Assembly: GCA_021300195.1 (NCBI GenBank)
Contig: JAJTIE010000028.1
Span: 1 to 60,993, forward strand
Origin: Bacteroidota bacterium
GTDB lineage: Bacteria; Bacteroidota; Bacteroidia; J057; JAJTIE01
Direction of reading: 5' to 3'
Length of the DNA: 60,993 bases
Shown here: one piece after another, positions 34,732-44,071 of the stretch
How the letters are laid out: each line of letters begins with the position of its first letter
How positions within the stretch are numbered: the stretch's first letter is position 1
Program-made: the position numbers and the translations under genes
The notes under the pieces: model-generated
Databases searched by the model: none
What the model was told of the DNA's origin: nothing
Seen by the model: the letters and a program-made list of their open reading frames with translations, nothing else

Positions 34732-34746
34732 ACCCCATCCTGGGGT
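34732..34746 (+). terminator. Short hairpin after the small secreted protein
   Basis: ACCCCA-TCC-TGGGGT followed by TTCT forms a perfect 6-bp stem about 80 bases past the stop codon. It also lies just downstream of the minus-strand pyruvate carboxylase stop. Confidence 0.5.
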
Positions 34747-34790
34747 TTCTGCCTGTAGGGGCTCGGGTGCTGAAGTACGGAACGCTGTGC

Positions 34791-37700
34791 TTATTTCCCG
34801 GTAGAAATAATCAGGTCGGCGGCCTCCACCAGTGCGCCCGCTGCCAGGTGCACCTGCTGTATGCTAAGGGCTGCCGGGGCTGTAACGTGCGTTTCCATCT
34901 TCATGGCTTCGATGGTAAAGAGGGGGGCATTTTTTTCCACCCGATCCCCGGCCTTTACGTGTACCTTGGCCAGCCGGCCCTGCAGGGGGGCACCTATGTG
35001 GTTTGCCTCGGTGGCCTTGGCGTTCGCGGCCTGTATGTCTTTTATACTCAGGTCGCGGGCCTCTATGGCGCGGGTCTGGCCGTTCATGTCGAAGTAGACT
35101 GTACGCATGCCGTGCTCATTCGGCTCAGTTTTGTACAGATACTTGAGGATGAGCTTTTTACCCTCATCTATATTCAGTTCTACTTCTTCGCCCTCGCTCA
35201 GGCCGTAGAAGAACATGGGGGTGGGCATCACGCTTACATCTCCGTGTTCCTTTCGGTGTGCCTGCCAGTCTTCGTACACCTTGGGGTACATCTGGTGGCT
35301 CAGGAAGTCGAGTAGGGTTTTTCCGGAGCCGAATCGCTGCCGAAAACGGGCAAACTCTGCCTCTATGTCCAGCGCGGGCAGGTGTGCATTGGGCCGGTCG
35401 GTGTAGGGTTGTTGATTTTTCAGGATGAGCTGCTGGAGCTTTTTTGGGAAGCCACCTACGGGCTGCCCCAGGTCGCCGCGGAAAAAAGACACCACACTCT
35501 GGGGGAAGCTAAGGCTGTCGCCCCGCTCCAGGATGTCTTCAGGCGTTAGGTTCTGGGTGGTCATAAACAGGGCCATATCGCCCACCACCTTGCTGCTCGG
35601 GGTTACTTTTACGATGTCGCCAAAGAGCTCATTGGCCTTTTTATAATTCTGCTTAATGTCTTCCCAGCGGTCGCCTAGGCCCAGGGCCGTGGCCTGGGGG
35701 CGCAGGTTGCTATACTGCCCACCGGGTATCTCGTGCTCAAACACCTCGGCGGTGGCAGCCTGCAGGCCACTCTCGAAGGGGAAGTAGTACCGGCGTACCT
35801 CCTCCCAGTAGTTGCTGGCCAGGTTTAGCTGGGTCAGGTCTAGCTTGGGCTGGCGCTCGCTGCCCTGTAGCATGGCTACTACGCTGTTCAGGTTGGGCTG
35901 GCTGGTCAGGCCGCTCAGGCTGCTCAGTGCACAGTCCACTATGTCCACACCTGCCTCTATGGCTTCCATATAGGTGGCTACCTGCAGGCCGCTGGTATCG
36001 TGGGTGTGCAGGTGGATGGGTATGCTCAGGTGCTCGCGCAGTTTGGGTATCAGCATCCGGGCGGCGCGCGGCTTCAGCAGGCCCGCCATGTCCTTTATGG
36101 CCAGTATGTGCGCACCGGTATCTTCTATGCGGCGTGCCAGGTCCAGGTAGTAGTTCAGGTCGTACTTGGTGCGTGCAGGGTCGGCCACATCTCCGGTATA
36201 GCAGATGCACACCTCGGCCAGGCTATTGGTGCCCTTCACTACCGTTTCAATGGAGGTCTGCATATTCTCCAGCCAGTTCAGGCTATCGAAGATGCGGAAG
36301 ATGTCCATGCCATTTTCGGCAGCTTTCTCAATAAACAGCTGGATCACGTTATCTGGGTAGGCAGCATAACCCACGCCATTGCTACCGCGAAAGAGCATCT
36401 GCAGCAGCAGGTTTGGCATGGCCTCGCGCAGGCGGTGCAGGCGTTCCCAGGGGTCTTCTTGCAAGAAGCGCATGCACACATCGAAGGTGGCCCCCCCCCA
36501 CACCTCCATACTGAAGAGGTTGGGGTTGTTCCGTGCAAAGCTCTCGGCTATCTGCAGCATGTCGTGCGTGCGTACCCGTGTGGCCAGCAGGCTCTGGTGC
36601 GCATCGCGCATGGTGGTGTCGGTAAACAGGATTTGCTTCTGCTGGCGTATCCATTCTACCAGGCCGCTTCGTCCGTGCTGCTCCAGCAGCTGCTTGCTGC
36701 CGGGCGTGTAGGGTGTATAGGGGTCGTAGTCGGGCACCACGGCTTTGCCAAAGCGGGGTTTCTCGGCATACTTTCCGGCGGTTTCATGCCCGTTTATGAT
36801 GATGTCGGCCAGGTAACCCAGGGTTTTGGTACCCCGGTTTTGCCCTACGCGCACCTGCATCAGCTCAGGGTATTCTTCCAGAAAGCGAACGGTGGCGCCG
36901 CCGCCCTGTAGCACCTCATGCTGTACCACATTCTGCAGGAAAGGGATGTTGGTCTTCACCCCGCGTATACGAAACTCACTCAGTGCGCGTGCCATACGCT
37001 GGCAGGCCCCCTTCAGGGTGCGGCCGCTGGCGGTTATCTTCACCAGCATAGAGTCGTAGAAGGGCGAGATGCGCATGCCTGCATAGCTGCTGCCCTCGTC
37101 CAGGCGGATGCCCATGCCGGCGGCATTGCGGTAGTGCACAATGCGGCCATAGTCTGGCCGGAAGTTTTCGGAGGGGTCTTCGGTGGTAATGCGGCACTGC
37201 ACCGCGTAGCCGTTGGCCCGCACATCCTCCTGGCCGTTGATGAAGATCTGGGGATGATCCAGCGGATAGCCCATGGCGATCAGTAGCTGGGTGCGCACCA
37301 GGTCTATGCCGGTTATGGCTTCGGTTACCGTGTGCTCTACCTGTATGCGGGGGTTTACCTCTATGAAGTAGATGCTGTCGTCTTCGTCTACCAGAAATTC
37401 CACGGTTCCGGCATTCTGGTAGTCTACGGCATCGGCCAGCCGCAGGGCGTAGGCATATAGTTTGTCCTTTACCTCCTGGCTGAGGGTGGGGGCCGGGGCT
37501 ATCTCCACCACCTTCTGAAAGCGGCGCTGCACGGAGCAGTCGCGTTCGAAGAGGTGGATGCGCTTGCCCTGGCTATCGCCCAGTATCTGCACCTCTATGT
37601 GCTTGGGGTTCCGCACAAATTTTTCGAGGAAGATGGTATCGTCGCCGAAGGCGGACTTGGCTTCGCCCCGTGCTTCGGCATAGAACCGGCGCAGCTGCTC

Positions 37701-38243
37701 GGCATCCTGTGCCACGCGCATACCGCGTCCGCCACCGCCTGCCGCCGCCTTCAGGATCAGCGGGTAGCCAATGCGCTCGGCCTCTTTCAGGGCATCATCT
37801 ACGCTGGTCAGGGGCTGCGCATTGCCGGGCACCATAGGCACCCCCTGCTGCTGGGCCACCTCCTTGGCCCGCACCTTGTCGCCCAGCGCAGCCATGCTCT
37901 CGGGCCTGGGGCCCACAAACACGATGCCCTCCTCGGCACAGCGGCGGGCAAAGTGTACATTCTCGGACAGGAAGCCATAACCCGGGTGGATGGCATCTAC
38001 CTGTTTCTTTTTGGCCAGCGAGATGATCTCCTCTATATCCAGGTAGGGCTTCAGGGGCTCGTCTTCCTTGCCTATCTGGTAAGACTCATCTGCCTTGAAG
38101 CGGTGCAGGCTGTATCTATCCTCGTGGGTGTAGATTGCCACGGTGCGCAGGCCCAGCTCGGAGCCGGCACGTAGTACACGGATGGCGATCTCGCCGCGGT
38201 TGGCTACCAGCAGCTTGGCGAATGGCCTTGCAAGTGTATGCAT
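34791..38243 (-). CDS. pyc: Pyruvate carboxylase
   Basis: The ATG at 38243 (MHTLARPFAKLL) gives 1150 residues. Domains in order: biotin carboxylase (about 8-460) with VANRGEIAIRV, the ATP-grasp loop AAAGGGGRGMR and FIEVNPRIQVEHTVTE; carboxyltransferase (about 530-1000) with FTDTTMRDAHQSLLATRVRT and HTHDTSGLQVATYMEA; and a biotinyl domain with EAMKMETHV near the C-terminus. It makes oxaloacetate from pyruvate, bicarbonate and ATP. A TACATTTG motif sits in the gap after pabB, so it can be transcribed alone. The SbtA cluster nearby could supply its bicarbonate. Confidence 0.97.
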   Translation of the reverse strand: MHTLARPFAKLLVANRGEIAIRVLRAGSELGLRTVAIYTHEDRYSLHRFKADESYQIGKEDEPLKPYLDIEEIISLAKKKQVDAIHPGYGFLSENVHFARRCAEEGIVFVGPRPESMAALGDKVRAKEVAQQQGVPMVPGNAQPLTSVDDALKEAERIGYPLILKAAAGGGGRGMRVAQDAEQLRRFYAEARGEAKSAFGDDTIFLEKFVRNPKHIEVQILGDSQGKRIHLFERDCSVQRRFQKVVEIAPAPTLSQEVKDKLYAYALRLADAVDYQNAGTVEFLVDEDDSIYFIEVNPRIQVEHTVTEAITGIDLVRTQLLIAMGYPLDHPQIFINGQEDVRANGYAVQCRITTEDPSENFRPDYGRIVHYRNAAGMGIRLDEGSSYAGMRISPFYDSMLVKITASGRTLKGACQRMARALSEFRIRGVKTNIPFLQNVVQHEVLQGGGATVRFLEEYPELMQVRVGQNRGTKTLGYLADIIINGHETAGKYAEKPRFGKAVVPDYDPYTPYTPGSKQLLEQHGRSGLVEWIRQQKQILFTDTTMRDAHQSLLATRVRTHDMLQIAESFARNNPNLFSMEVWGGATFDVCMRFLQEDPWERLHRLREAMPNLLLQMLFRGSNGVGYAAYPDNVIQLFIEKAAENGMDIFRIFDSLNWLENMQTSIETVVKGTNSLAEVCICYTGDVADPARTKYDLNYYLDLARRIEDTGAHILAIKDMAGLLKPRAARMLIPKLREHLSIPIHLHTHDTSGLQVATYMEAIEAGVDIVDCALSSLSGLTSQPNLNSVVAMLQGSERQPKLDLTQLNLASNYWEEVRRYYFPFESGLQAATAEVFEHEIPGGQYSNLRPQATALGLGDRWEDIKQNYKKANELFGDIVKVTPSSKVVGDMALFMTTQNLTPEDILERGDSLSFPQSVVSFFRGDLGQPVGGFPKKLQQLILKNQQPYTDRPNAHLPALDIEAEFARFRQRFGSGKTLLDFLSHQMYPKVYEDWQAHRKEHGDVSVMPTPMFFYGLSEGEEVELNIDEGKKLILKYLYKTEPNEHGMRTVYFDMNGQTRAIEARDLSIKDIQAANAKATEANHIGAPLQGRLAKVHVKAGDRVEKNAPLFTIEAMKMETHVTAPAALSIQQVHLAAGALVEAADLIISTGK

Positions 38244-38283
38244 GTGGGTAAAGGATCGGGCTGTACTAGTGCGAAAATACGGA

Positions 38284-38291
38284 CAAATGTA
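38284..38291 (-). promoter_or_regulatory. -7 element of the pyruvate carboxylase promoter
   Basis: On the minus strand this reads TACATTTG, matching TAnnTTTG, about 40 bases upstream of the start codon. Confidence 0.55.
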
Positions 38292-38313
38292 GCCTTTTAT
38301 GGCCAAAATTGCG

Positions 38314-39561
38314 CTAATGTGTACTAGAAAAAAGGCTACCCTGCCGCAGGGCCAGGGCCTTGGTTTCGGTTTCGGCCCATTCGGCCTCGCAGTCGCTGTC
38401 TACGGTCAGGGCGCCGCCCACATGTGTGCTCAGCCTACCTGTGGGGCTGTGGTAGATAAAGCTGCGTATCACCACGGCGAAGTCATAGTTGCCTGCCGGA
38501 TCTGTATAGCCCACCGCACCGCTGTATAGGCCCCGGCCCACAGGCTCCAGCCGGTCTATGGCCTGCATGGCAGCCACCTTGGGGGCCCCGGTCATGCTAC
38601 CTGGCGGAAAACTGGCCTCCAGGGCCTGCCAGGGGCTGGCAGCTTGCTGCAGCACGCCATACACGCGGCTTACCAGGTGGTGCAGGGTGCTGAGTGTGAG
38701 GGGCTGGCACAGCTGTGCCTGCACGGTGCCGGGCACACACACCCGGCTCAGGTCGTTGCGTACCAGGTCGGCTATCATGGTGTTTTCTGCCCGCAGCTTC
38801 GGGTCGGTAGTTAGCAGCCGGTGCTCGGCCGCTTCCTGCCCAGCCCGGCGTACGGTGCCCTTTATGGGTTCGCTCAGCAGCAGCCCATTGCGGTGCAGCA
38901 GGTAGCGCTCTGGGCTAGCACTCATCAGGCACCACGCACCCAGGCGCAGGTAAGCAGCCATGGGTACCGGGCTTAGCTGCAGTAGCCGCTGCCACAGGCC
39001 CAGGGTATCTAGCCCCAGGGCCGTAGCCGTCAGCTCCCGGCACAGGTTCATCTCGTACAGCTCGCCCGCCCATAGCCACTGCTGTACCTGGCGAAAAGCA
39101 CGCCCATATGCAGCCCGGTCCATCTGGGTAGCCAGTGCAAGGAGTACTGACTGAGGCTGGTCTATCACCTCCTCGTACGGATCCAGTGGGGGCATGGACC
39201 CATGCAGGCAGATCAGCTGATTGCCCTGCCGGGGGATGCCCAGCACGGTATCGGCCTCGAAGAATGCTTGGTCGGGAAAGGGAATGCCTGGCTGTGTGGT
39301 GCTGGCCAGCTGCTCCAGGCTGTTTTTCCACGCATAGCCCAGCCCGCCAAAGTACCAGCTCCCCGGCGGCGGCGGGGCTGCCTGCCAGCGGGTATCGCCC
39401 CGCACACCCACCAGCAGCCGCCAGGCACCTAGCCCGCCGGGGTCCTGGTAGCCGCAGCTGTCTAGCACCGCGCACTGGGGGTGTGCGCCCGCCCAGGCCA
39501 GCAGGCGAGTGCGAAGCTGCAAATAGGCCGAATCAGAAAAATAGTGCGGGGCCAAGGCCAT
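38314..39561 (-). CDS. pabB: Aminodeoxychorismate synthase component I
   Basis: The ATG at 39561 (MALAPHYFSDS) gives 415 residues. The chorismate-binding C-terminal half shows ELYEMNLCRELTA, MSASPERYL, the active-site motif SEPIKGTVRRA, ENTMIADLVRNDLSRV, PPGSMTGAPKVAAMQAID and GLYSGAVGY. The Lys in PIKGT is the nucleophile typical of PabB, whereas anthranilate synthases have PIAGT, so folate synthesis is favoured. The glutaminase partner is not in the window. It precedes pyruvate carboxylase on the same strand. Confidence 0.9.
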   Translation of the reverse strand: MALAPHYFSDSAYLQLRTRLLAWAGAHPQCAVLDSCGYQDPGGLGAWRLLVGVRGDTRWQAAPPPPGSWYFGGLGYAWKNSLEQLASTTQPGIPFPDQAFFEADTVLGIPRQGNQLICLHGSMPPLDPYEEVIDQPQSVLLALATQMDRAAYGRAFRQVQQWLWAGELYEMNLCRELTATALGLDTLGLWQRLLQLSPVPMAAYLRLGAWCLMSASPERYLLHRNGLLLSEPIKGTVRRAGQEAAEHRLLTTDPKLRAENTMIADLVRNDLSRVCVPGTVQAQLCQPLTLSTLHHLVSRVYGVLQQAASPWQALEASFPPGSMTGAPKVAAMQAIDRLEPVGRGLYSGAVGYTDPAGNYDFAVVIRSFIYHSPTGRLSTHVGGALTVDSDCEAEWAETETKALALRQGSLFSSTH

Positions 39562-39699
39562 AGGCTGCAAAGATACCACTTACCGAGGGCGACACTGCGC
39601 TCGCTGTATACGGGTACCCTGTGGAAAGAGAATGGGGCAGCCACCAGAACGCGCAGAGAGACTGCTTGAAAAAAAACAACTTTCTATTTACATAATAAT

Positions 39700-39715
39700 G
39701 GATACATTTGTATCC
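39700..39715 (+). promoter_or_regulatory. Promoter -7 element embedded in a perfect inverted repeat
   Basis: GGATAC-ATTT-GTATCC has perfect 6-bp arms and contains TACATTTG (39703-39710), a TAnnTTTG match, about 65 bases upstream of the secreted protein gene. A dimeric repressor bound here would block the promoter. Confidence 0.45.
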
Positions 39716-39776
39716 GGATTGGCTAGGAAAGCCAAAATAAAGCTAAATATCACTCAAAACTATTTTTTCTCCTACC

Positions 39777-40651
39777 ATGGCCCTGTACCCTTCCAGGTAT
39801 GCTCTTGTCCTTTTGCTCTTTTTTCTGAACTCATTCTTTTCTGGCATCCGGGCTCAAGTGGTGCCCTGCGATGGTAGCCAGACAGAGTTTTTTAATTCCG
39901 TAATTACGTTGTCTTCTAGTCCTATTGAGATCACACTATGCCCAGAAACATCGGGAGCTAGTTTGAAAAATCTTCAGTTTCACTGGAATACGGCGGATGG
40001 TTCAGATGCAGGCATAGAATTTTGGAATTCCTTTTTTCAAATTTTACTTCCAGTGCTAAAATTGATAACCCCACTGGTTGCCGAGTAGTTAGTTTAGGTT
40101 GGGCTGGGGGCGGTACTTTTGTGGTTCACCTGATCGGCAGGGCCACCTGCGATGCCGTGCTAGCCAACAGCCAGTACCTGCTAGCCAGCGTGGATAAGAG
40201 CGGTACCCTACAGTGGCACTACCAGGGCGAAAAAGCCCTAAGCCAGCTGGCGCTGCAGCGCCTGGACAACCACCTGCAGCCCGTACAGGATGTGGCTACG
40301 GAGGCGTTCCCTGCTACTGCCGGCACCTTCGACCTGGCCAGCCTACTGGCTGGTGTGGAAGAGCAGGGCACCCAGTTTGTGCAGCTACACGCCACTGCCC
40401 TGGATGGGTCAGAATACACCAGCAATCCCATCCCCTATACCACAGCGGCCCTACGCAGCCAGCTGCGGCTGCTGCACAACACGTCTACCGGTACGTACTT
40501 TCTTAGCCAGGCCGTGCCCTACACCCTGCGCGACAGCCAGGGCCGTGCCGTGCGCCAGGGTAGCAGTGCCTATATAGATACCGATGGCCTGGCACCCGGC
40601 CTGTATGTGGTGCAGACCGCTACCCAGGCGTTCAAGCTATCAACCCCCTAG
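39777..40651 (+). CDS. Secreted protein with T9SS-like C-terminal tail, frame broken once
   Basis: The first reading frame starts at the ATG at 39777 with a signal peptide (YALVLLLFFLNSFFSGIRAQ). The frame that carries the rest ends at 40651. One extra T in the T6 run at 40032-40037 joins them smoothly (NSFFSNFTSSAKIDNP) into about 291 residues. The middle has beta-rich segments with HWNTADGSDAG and SQYLLASVDKSGTLQWHY. The last 80 residues (TYFLSQAVPYTLRDSQGRAV then DGLAPGLYVVQ) resemble a type-A sorting domain of the type IX secretion system. It is thus likely a surface or released protein of unknown activity. Confidence 0.6.
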
Positions 40652-40688
40652 TGGGCGCGATCGGCTGTCTGTCAATTTGCCCACTTGC

Positions 40689-41423
40689 CTAGGGGCAGTT
40701 GCTGTTCCATATACTTTGGGCCGCTTCCGAGCCTAGTGAGATGGCCTGCTGCCAGGTGGTGCAGGCTTCCTCCTTTCGGCCCAGGTCGTACAGCAGGTTA
40801 GCCAGTTCGATGATGTAAAAGGGATCGTCGGGGGCCAGTTCAGCCGCCCGTTGTAGGTCGGCCAGGGCTGCTGCGTCTTCCGCCTCGGTTAGCTGCAGGT
40901 AGGCCCGCTCTACATAATAGTTCGGTTCATTGGGATTCATCCGAATGGCCTGCCCGAGGTCTTGCCGGGCCAGGTCGGCTTTCTCCCACAGCCGATATGC
41001 CACCCCCCGGTAGAAGTACAGCTCTGCATCGCCGCTGTCCAGGGCTATGGCCCGATTATAGTCTTGCACGGCCAGGTCAAATGCCTCGCTGTGCCGGTAG
41101 GATAGCCCCCGGTTGGCCCAGGCCTCTGTCTGGCTGGAGTCTAGCTGTAGCACGCGGCTAAAATCCTGTATTGCCTCTTGAAAAAGCTCGGAATCGTAAT
41201 AGGCATTTCCACGGTTGAAGTAGGCGGCCAGGTAGTTCTCATCCAGTTCAAGGGCCCGGTTAAATGCCTCAACAGCCTGCTCGGCCTGGCCCGTGTTCAG
41301 GTAGTCTACCCCCTGGTTGTACAGCTGTATGGCAGCATCGGGCTGGGCCGCACAAATGGAATAGGCACTAACAAAGAAGCAGCAGGCAAGCAGCCTGATA
41401 TAGGTGTATCTCCGTAATGGCAT
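40689..41423 (-). CDS. Exported TPR-repeat protein
   Basis: A 244-residue protein with a signal peptide ending near ICAAQ. Residues about 28-235 form six TPR repeats with the usual spacing (AIQLYNQGVDYLNTGQAEQA, AAYFNRGNAYYDSELFQEA, AWANRGLSYRHSEAFDLA, LYFYRGVAYRLWEKADLA and so on). A terminal Cys lies in IWNSNCP. TPR scaffolds in the periplasm of Bacteroidetes often assemble envelope complexes. No partner can be named. Confidence 0.8.
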   Translation of the reverse strand: MPLRRYTYIRLLACCFFVSAYSICAAQPDAAIQLYNQGVDYLNTGQAEQAVEAFNRALELDENYLAAYFNRGNAYYDSELFQEAIQDFSRVLQLDSSQTEAWANRGLSYRHSEAFDLAVQDYNRAIALDSGDAELYFYRGVAYRLWEKADLARQDLGQAIRMNPNEPNYYVERAYLQLTEAEDAAALADLQRAAELAPDDPFYIIELANLLYDLGRKEEACTTWQQAISLGSEAAQSIWNSNCP

Positions 41424-41473
41424 AGCAGGATGGAAAAACTATGGGGCTAAAATATTTTTACAATAAATACCTA

Positions 41474-41492
41474 GATAGGAATTATTCTTATC
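41474..41492. promoter_or_regulatory. PerR/Fur-like 9-1-9 box upstream of catalase
   Basis: GATAGGAATTATTCTTATC is a 19-bp inverted repeat with a single central base and one mismatch between arms, the geometry of Fur-family boxes. A weaker repeat (GGGAA-TAG-TTCTC) overlaps just downstream. It lies 58-76 bases before the catalase start. Confidence 0.5.
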
Positions 41493-41550
41493 TGGGAATA
41501 GTTCTCATATTGACTCCGGAGAGCCAAATTAACCACAAAACTACCCGATC

Positions 41551-43002
41551 ATGAAAGAAAAGCCAAAACTGACCACTAGCGCCGGTGCGCCGGTATCAAA
41601 CAATCAGAACTCGGAAACTGCAGGGCAACATGGCCCGGTACTCTTGCAGGACTATAAGCTGATCGAGAAGCTGGCTCACCAAAACCGTGAGCGCATACCC
41701 GAGCGTGTAGTACACGCCAAGGGGTGGGGCGCACTAGGCACGTTTCGGGTAACCGGAGACATTACGAAGTACAGCCGAGCCAAGATCTTCTCGCAGGTAG
41801 GGAAAGAGACACCCGTACTGTCTCGCTTCTCCACTGTGGCGGGCGAGCTGGGCGCTGCCGATACCGAGCGCGACGTGCGCGGGTTCTCGCTGAAATTCTA
41901 TACAGAAGAGGGGAACTGGGACCTGGTGGGCAACAATACGCCGGTATTCTTTATCCGCGACGGGTACAAGTTTCCCGACTTTATCCGCACCCAGAAGCGT
42001 CACCCCAAGACCAACCTGCGCTCTGCCACTGCCATGTGGGACTTCTGGAGCCAAACGCCGGAGAGCCTGCACCAGGTTACCATCCTGATGTCGGACCGCG
42101 GCATACCCCGCACACCCATGCACATGAATGGCTACGGATCGCACACCTTCAGTTTCTGGAACGATAAGAATGAGCGATTTTGGGTAAAATTTCACTTCAA
42201 AACACAGCAGGGCCACGCGCATTACACCAATGAGGAGAGTGCCAAGGTGATAGGAGAAACGCGTGAGAAGTACCAGGAAGAGCTGTACGGGGCCATAGAG
42301 TCGGGCCGGTATCCCCGATGGACGCTGTATGTGCAGGTAATGCCGGAGACCGATGCCGAGAAGACCCCTTACAACCCCTTCGACCTGACCCGGGTATGGC
42401 CGCACGCAGACTATCCGCTGATAGAAGTGGGTGTACTGGAGCTGAACCGGAACCCCGATAACTACTGGCAGTATATCGAGAACGCAGCCTACTCGCCCTC
42501 TAACGTAGTGCCAGGCATTGGCTTTTCGCCCGATAAAGTGCTACAGGCGCGCATCTTCTCTTATGCCGATGCACACCGCTACCGCCTGGGCACCCACTAC
42601 GAAGCCTTACCCGCCAATGCACCAAAGTGCCCCGTGCACCACTACCACAAGGACGGGGCCATGCGCTTTTTTGAGAACCCCGGTCACAACCCGGATGCCT
42701 ATTATGAACCCAACTCCTACGGCGGGCCAGTTGCGGATCCATCGGTAGCAGAGCCACCACTGCACATTAGCGGCGACGCTGCTCGCTATGCGCAGCAAGA
42801 CCAACTGGGAGACTACAAGCAGCCGGGAGACCTTTTCCGCCTGTTCAGTGCCGAGCAGCAGCAGCGGTTGTTTTCCAACATTGCCGCTGCCATGCGGGGC
42901 GTACCCCGCGAAATCATAGAGCGCCAGCTGAAGCACTTTGACCAGGCCGACCCAGCCTATGGAGCGGGTGTGCGGGCGGCACTGGGTAGTGCACACAGCT
43001 AG
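41551..43002 (+). CDS. katA: Monofunctional heme catalase
   Basis: A 483-residue clade-3-size catalase. Catalytic His is in [15 protein letters not shown] and catalytic Asn in [14 protein letters not shown]; the heme-ligand Tyr is in [34 protein letters not shown] and [12 protein letters not shown] are also conserved. Most catalases have AGAxGTF after the His motif, whereas this one has WGALGTF, with Trp replacing a small residue close to the heme pocket entrance. The enzyme breaks hydrogen peroxide down to water and oxygen. A Fur/PerR-like box precedes it and a strong terminator follows. Confidence 0.96.
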   Translation: MKEKPKLTTSAGAPVSNNQNSETAGQHGPVLLQDYKLIEKLAHQNRERIPERVVHAKGWGALGTFRVTGDITKYSRAKIFSQVGKETPVLSRFSTVAGELGAADTERDVRGFSLKFYTEEGNWDLVGNNTPVFFIRDGYKFPDFIRTQKRHPKTNLRSATAMWDFWSQTPESLHQVTILMSDRGIPRTPMHMNGYGSHTFSFWNDKNERFWVKFHFKTQQGHAHYTNEESAKVIGETREKYQEELYGAIESGRYPRWTLYVQVMPETDAEKTPYNPFDLTRVWPHADYPLIEVGVLELNRNPDNYWQYIENAAYSPSNVVPGIGFSPDKVLQARIFSYADAHRYRLGTHYEALPANAPKCPVHHYHKDGAMRFFENPGHNPDAYYEPNSYGGPVADPSVAEPPLHISGDAARYAQQDQLGDYKQPGDLFRLFSAEQQQRLFSNIAAAMRGVPREIIERQLKHFDQADPAYGAGVRAALGSAHS

Positions 43003-43028
43003 GGGTAAACTAGCCCACCCACGACACG

Positions 43029-43063
43029 AAAAAGCCCCTGCCAGTACGGTAGGGGCTTTTTTT
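43029..43063. terminator. Bidirectional terminator between katA and the NmrA-family gene
   Basis: AAAAAGCCCCT and AGGGGCTTTTTTT flank a loop that extends pairing through GCC/GGT. A runs on the left and T runs on the right allow termination on both strands of these convergent genes. Confidence 0.9.
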
Positions 43064-43083
43064 CATACAGTCTTCCGCTTGTG

Positions 43084-43935
43084 CTATAGCCAAGCCTGCT
43101 TGTAGTCGGCCACAAACTGCCTGAAGGCAATGGGTGACTGACCTGTAATTTTCAGCACTGAATCTGCAACACCGGCTGCATAGCCCGCCTTGATGATGCG
43201 GTTCAGGCTTTCGGTCATGTCGATTATGAAGGCAGGCATTCCCATTTTTTGCATGGCATCGCGTGCAGCCTCTTCGGGTACGTCTACAAACTGTACGGGC
43301 TTCCCGATCGTGTCAGACAAAATCTTTATAGCCTCTGCAAACGAAAGGTTTTCGCCCCCCGTTATGGTGATCTTTTGACCCAAATAGGGCTGAGGGTTCT
43401 TCAGAATCGCTGCGTTTACTCGGGCAATGTCCCGCACATCCACCCAGCCTAATTTTCCGTCTCCCACGGGCATGTACACGGCTCCTGTCTTGATCGAATC
43501 GGCCATGAAGTTTACAAAATTCTGCATAAAGCCGGAGGGCTGGGTGATTACATAGGGGATCCCACTCTGGGTAATCAGGTCGTCTATTGTGCCCTGTACC
43601 TTGGGCATCATAAAGCCCGCGTTGCTATCGGCACCAGCACCGCTAGACCGTACGAGGGTTTGCACGCCTGCCGCCTTAGCCGCCTCCACCGCATTTTTTG
43701 CATACTCAATCATCTGCTCTACCATGGGGAAAAGCAGAAAAACGGTGTTGGCCTGCTTGAAAGCCTGGACTAGGCTGTCCTTATCCAGAAAGTCTATAAA
43801 GACCTTTTCTCCCACACCCTGCTGGTCTTTCTCAGTGGTGGCCTCTAGAAATGGCACCGAAGCCTTGCGCAGTTCCTGTACGAGTTGCGATCCGATATTG
43901 CCGGTGGCACCGGTTACGAGTACTTTCTTTGACAT
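43084..43935 (-). CDS. NmrA-like NAD(P)-binding oxidoreductase (quinone reductase 2 type)
   Basis: The ATG at 43935 (MSKKVLVTGATGNIG) gives 283 residues. The Rossmann motif GATGNIGSQLVQEL lies at the very N-terminus. Also present are VFLLFPMVEQMIEYAKN, RSSGAGADSNAGF, QPSGFMQNFVNFM and GDGKLGWVDVRDIARV, as in the QorB/NmrA group of atypical short-chain dehydrogenases. A divergent HxlR regulator with a conserved Cys shares its promoter region, as for quinone- or aldehyde-responsive pairs such as QorR-Qor2. Confidence 0.88.
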   Translation of the reverse strand: MSKKVLVTGATGNIGSQLVQELRKASVPFLEATTEKDQQGVGEKVFIDFLDKDSLVQAFKQANTVFLLFPMVEQMIEYAKNAVEAAKAAGVQTLVRSSGAGADSNAGFMMPKVQGTIDDLITQSGIPYVITQPSGFMQNFVNFMADSIKTGAVYMPVGDGKLGWVDVRDIARVNAAILKNPQPYLGQKITITGGENLSFAEAIKILSDTIGKPVQFVDVPEEAARDAMQKMGMPAFIIDMTESLNRIIKAGYAAGVADSVLKITGQSPIAFRQFVADYKQAWL

Positions 43936-44000
43936 AGTGAGTAAATGAATTGAAGTTTTTATTGGCCGAAGTACCTCCAATAGTTTACTTTGTGCAAGTA

Positions 44001-44036
44001 GTTACCCCATTGTTCTATTGTATCTATTTGGTTACC
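44001..44036. repeat. Two GTTACC motifs 30 bp apart in the divergent promoter region
   Basis: GTTACC occurs at 44001-44006 and 44031-44036, three helical turns apart, between the NmrA-like gene and the HxlR regulator. Same-face spacing fits cooperative binding by a dimeric regulator, but direct repeats of six bases can also occur by chance. Confidence 0.3.
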
Positions 44037-44071
44037 AAAGCTGATTATCAGCACTTTAATACTAGGAAAAA

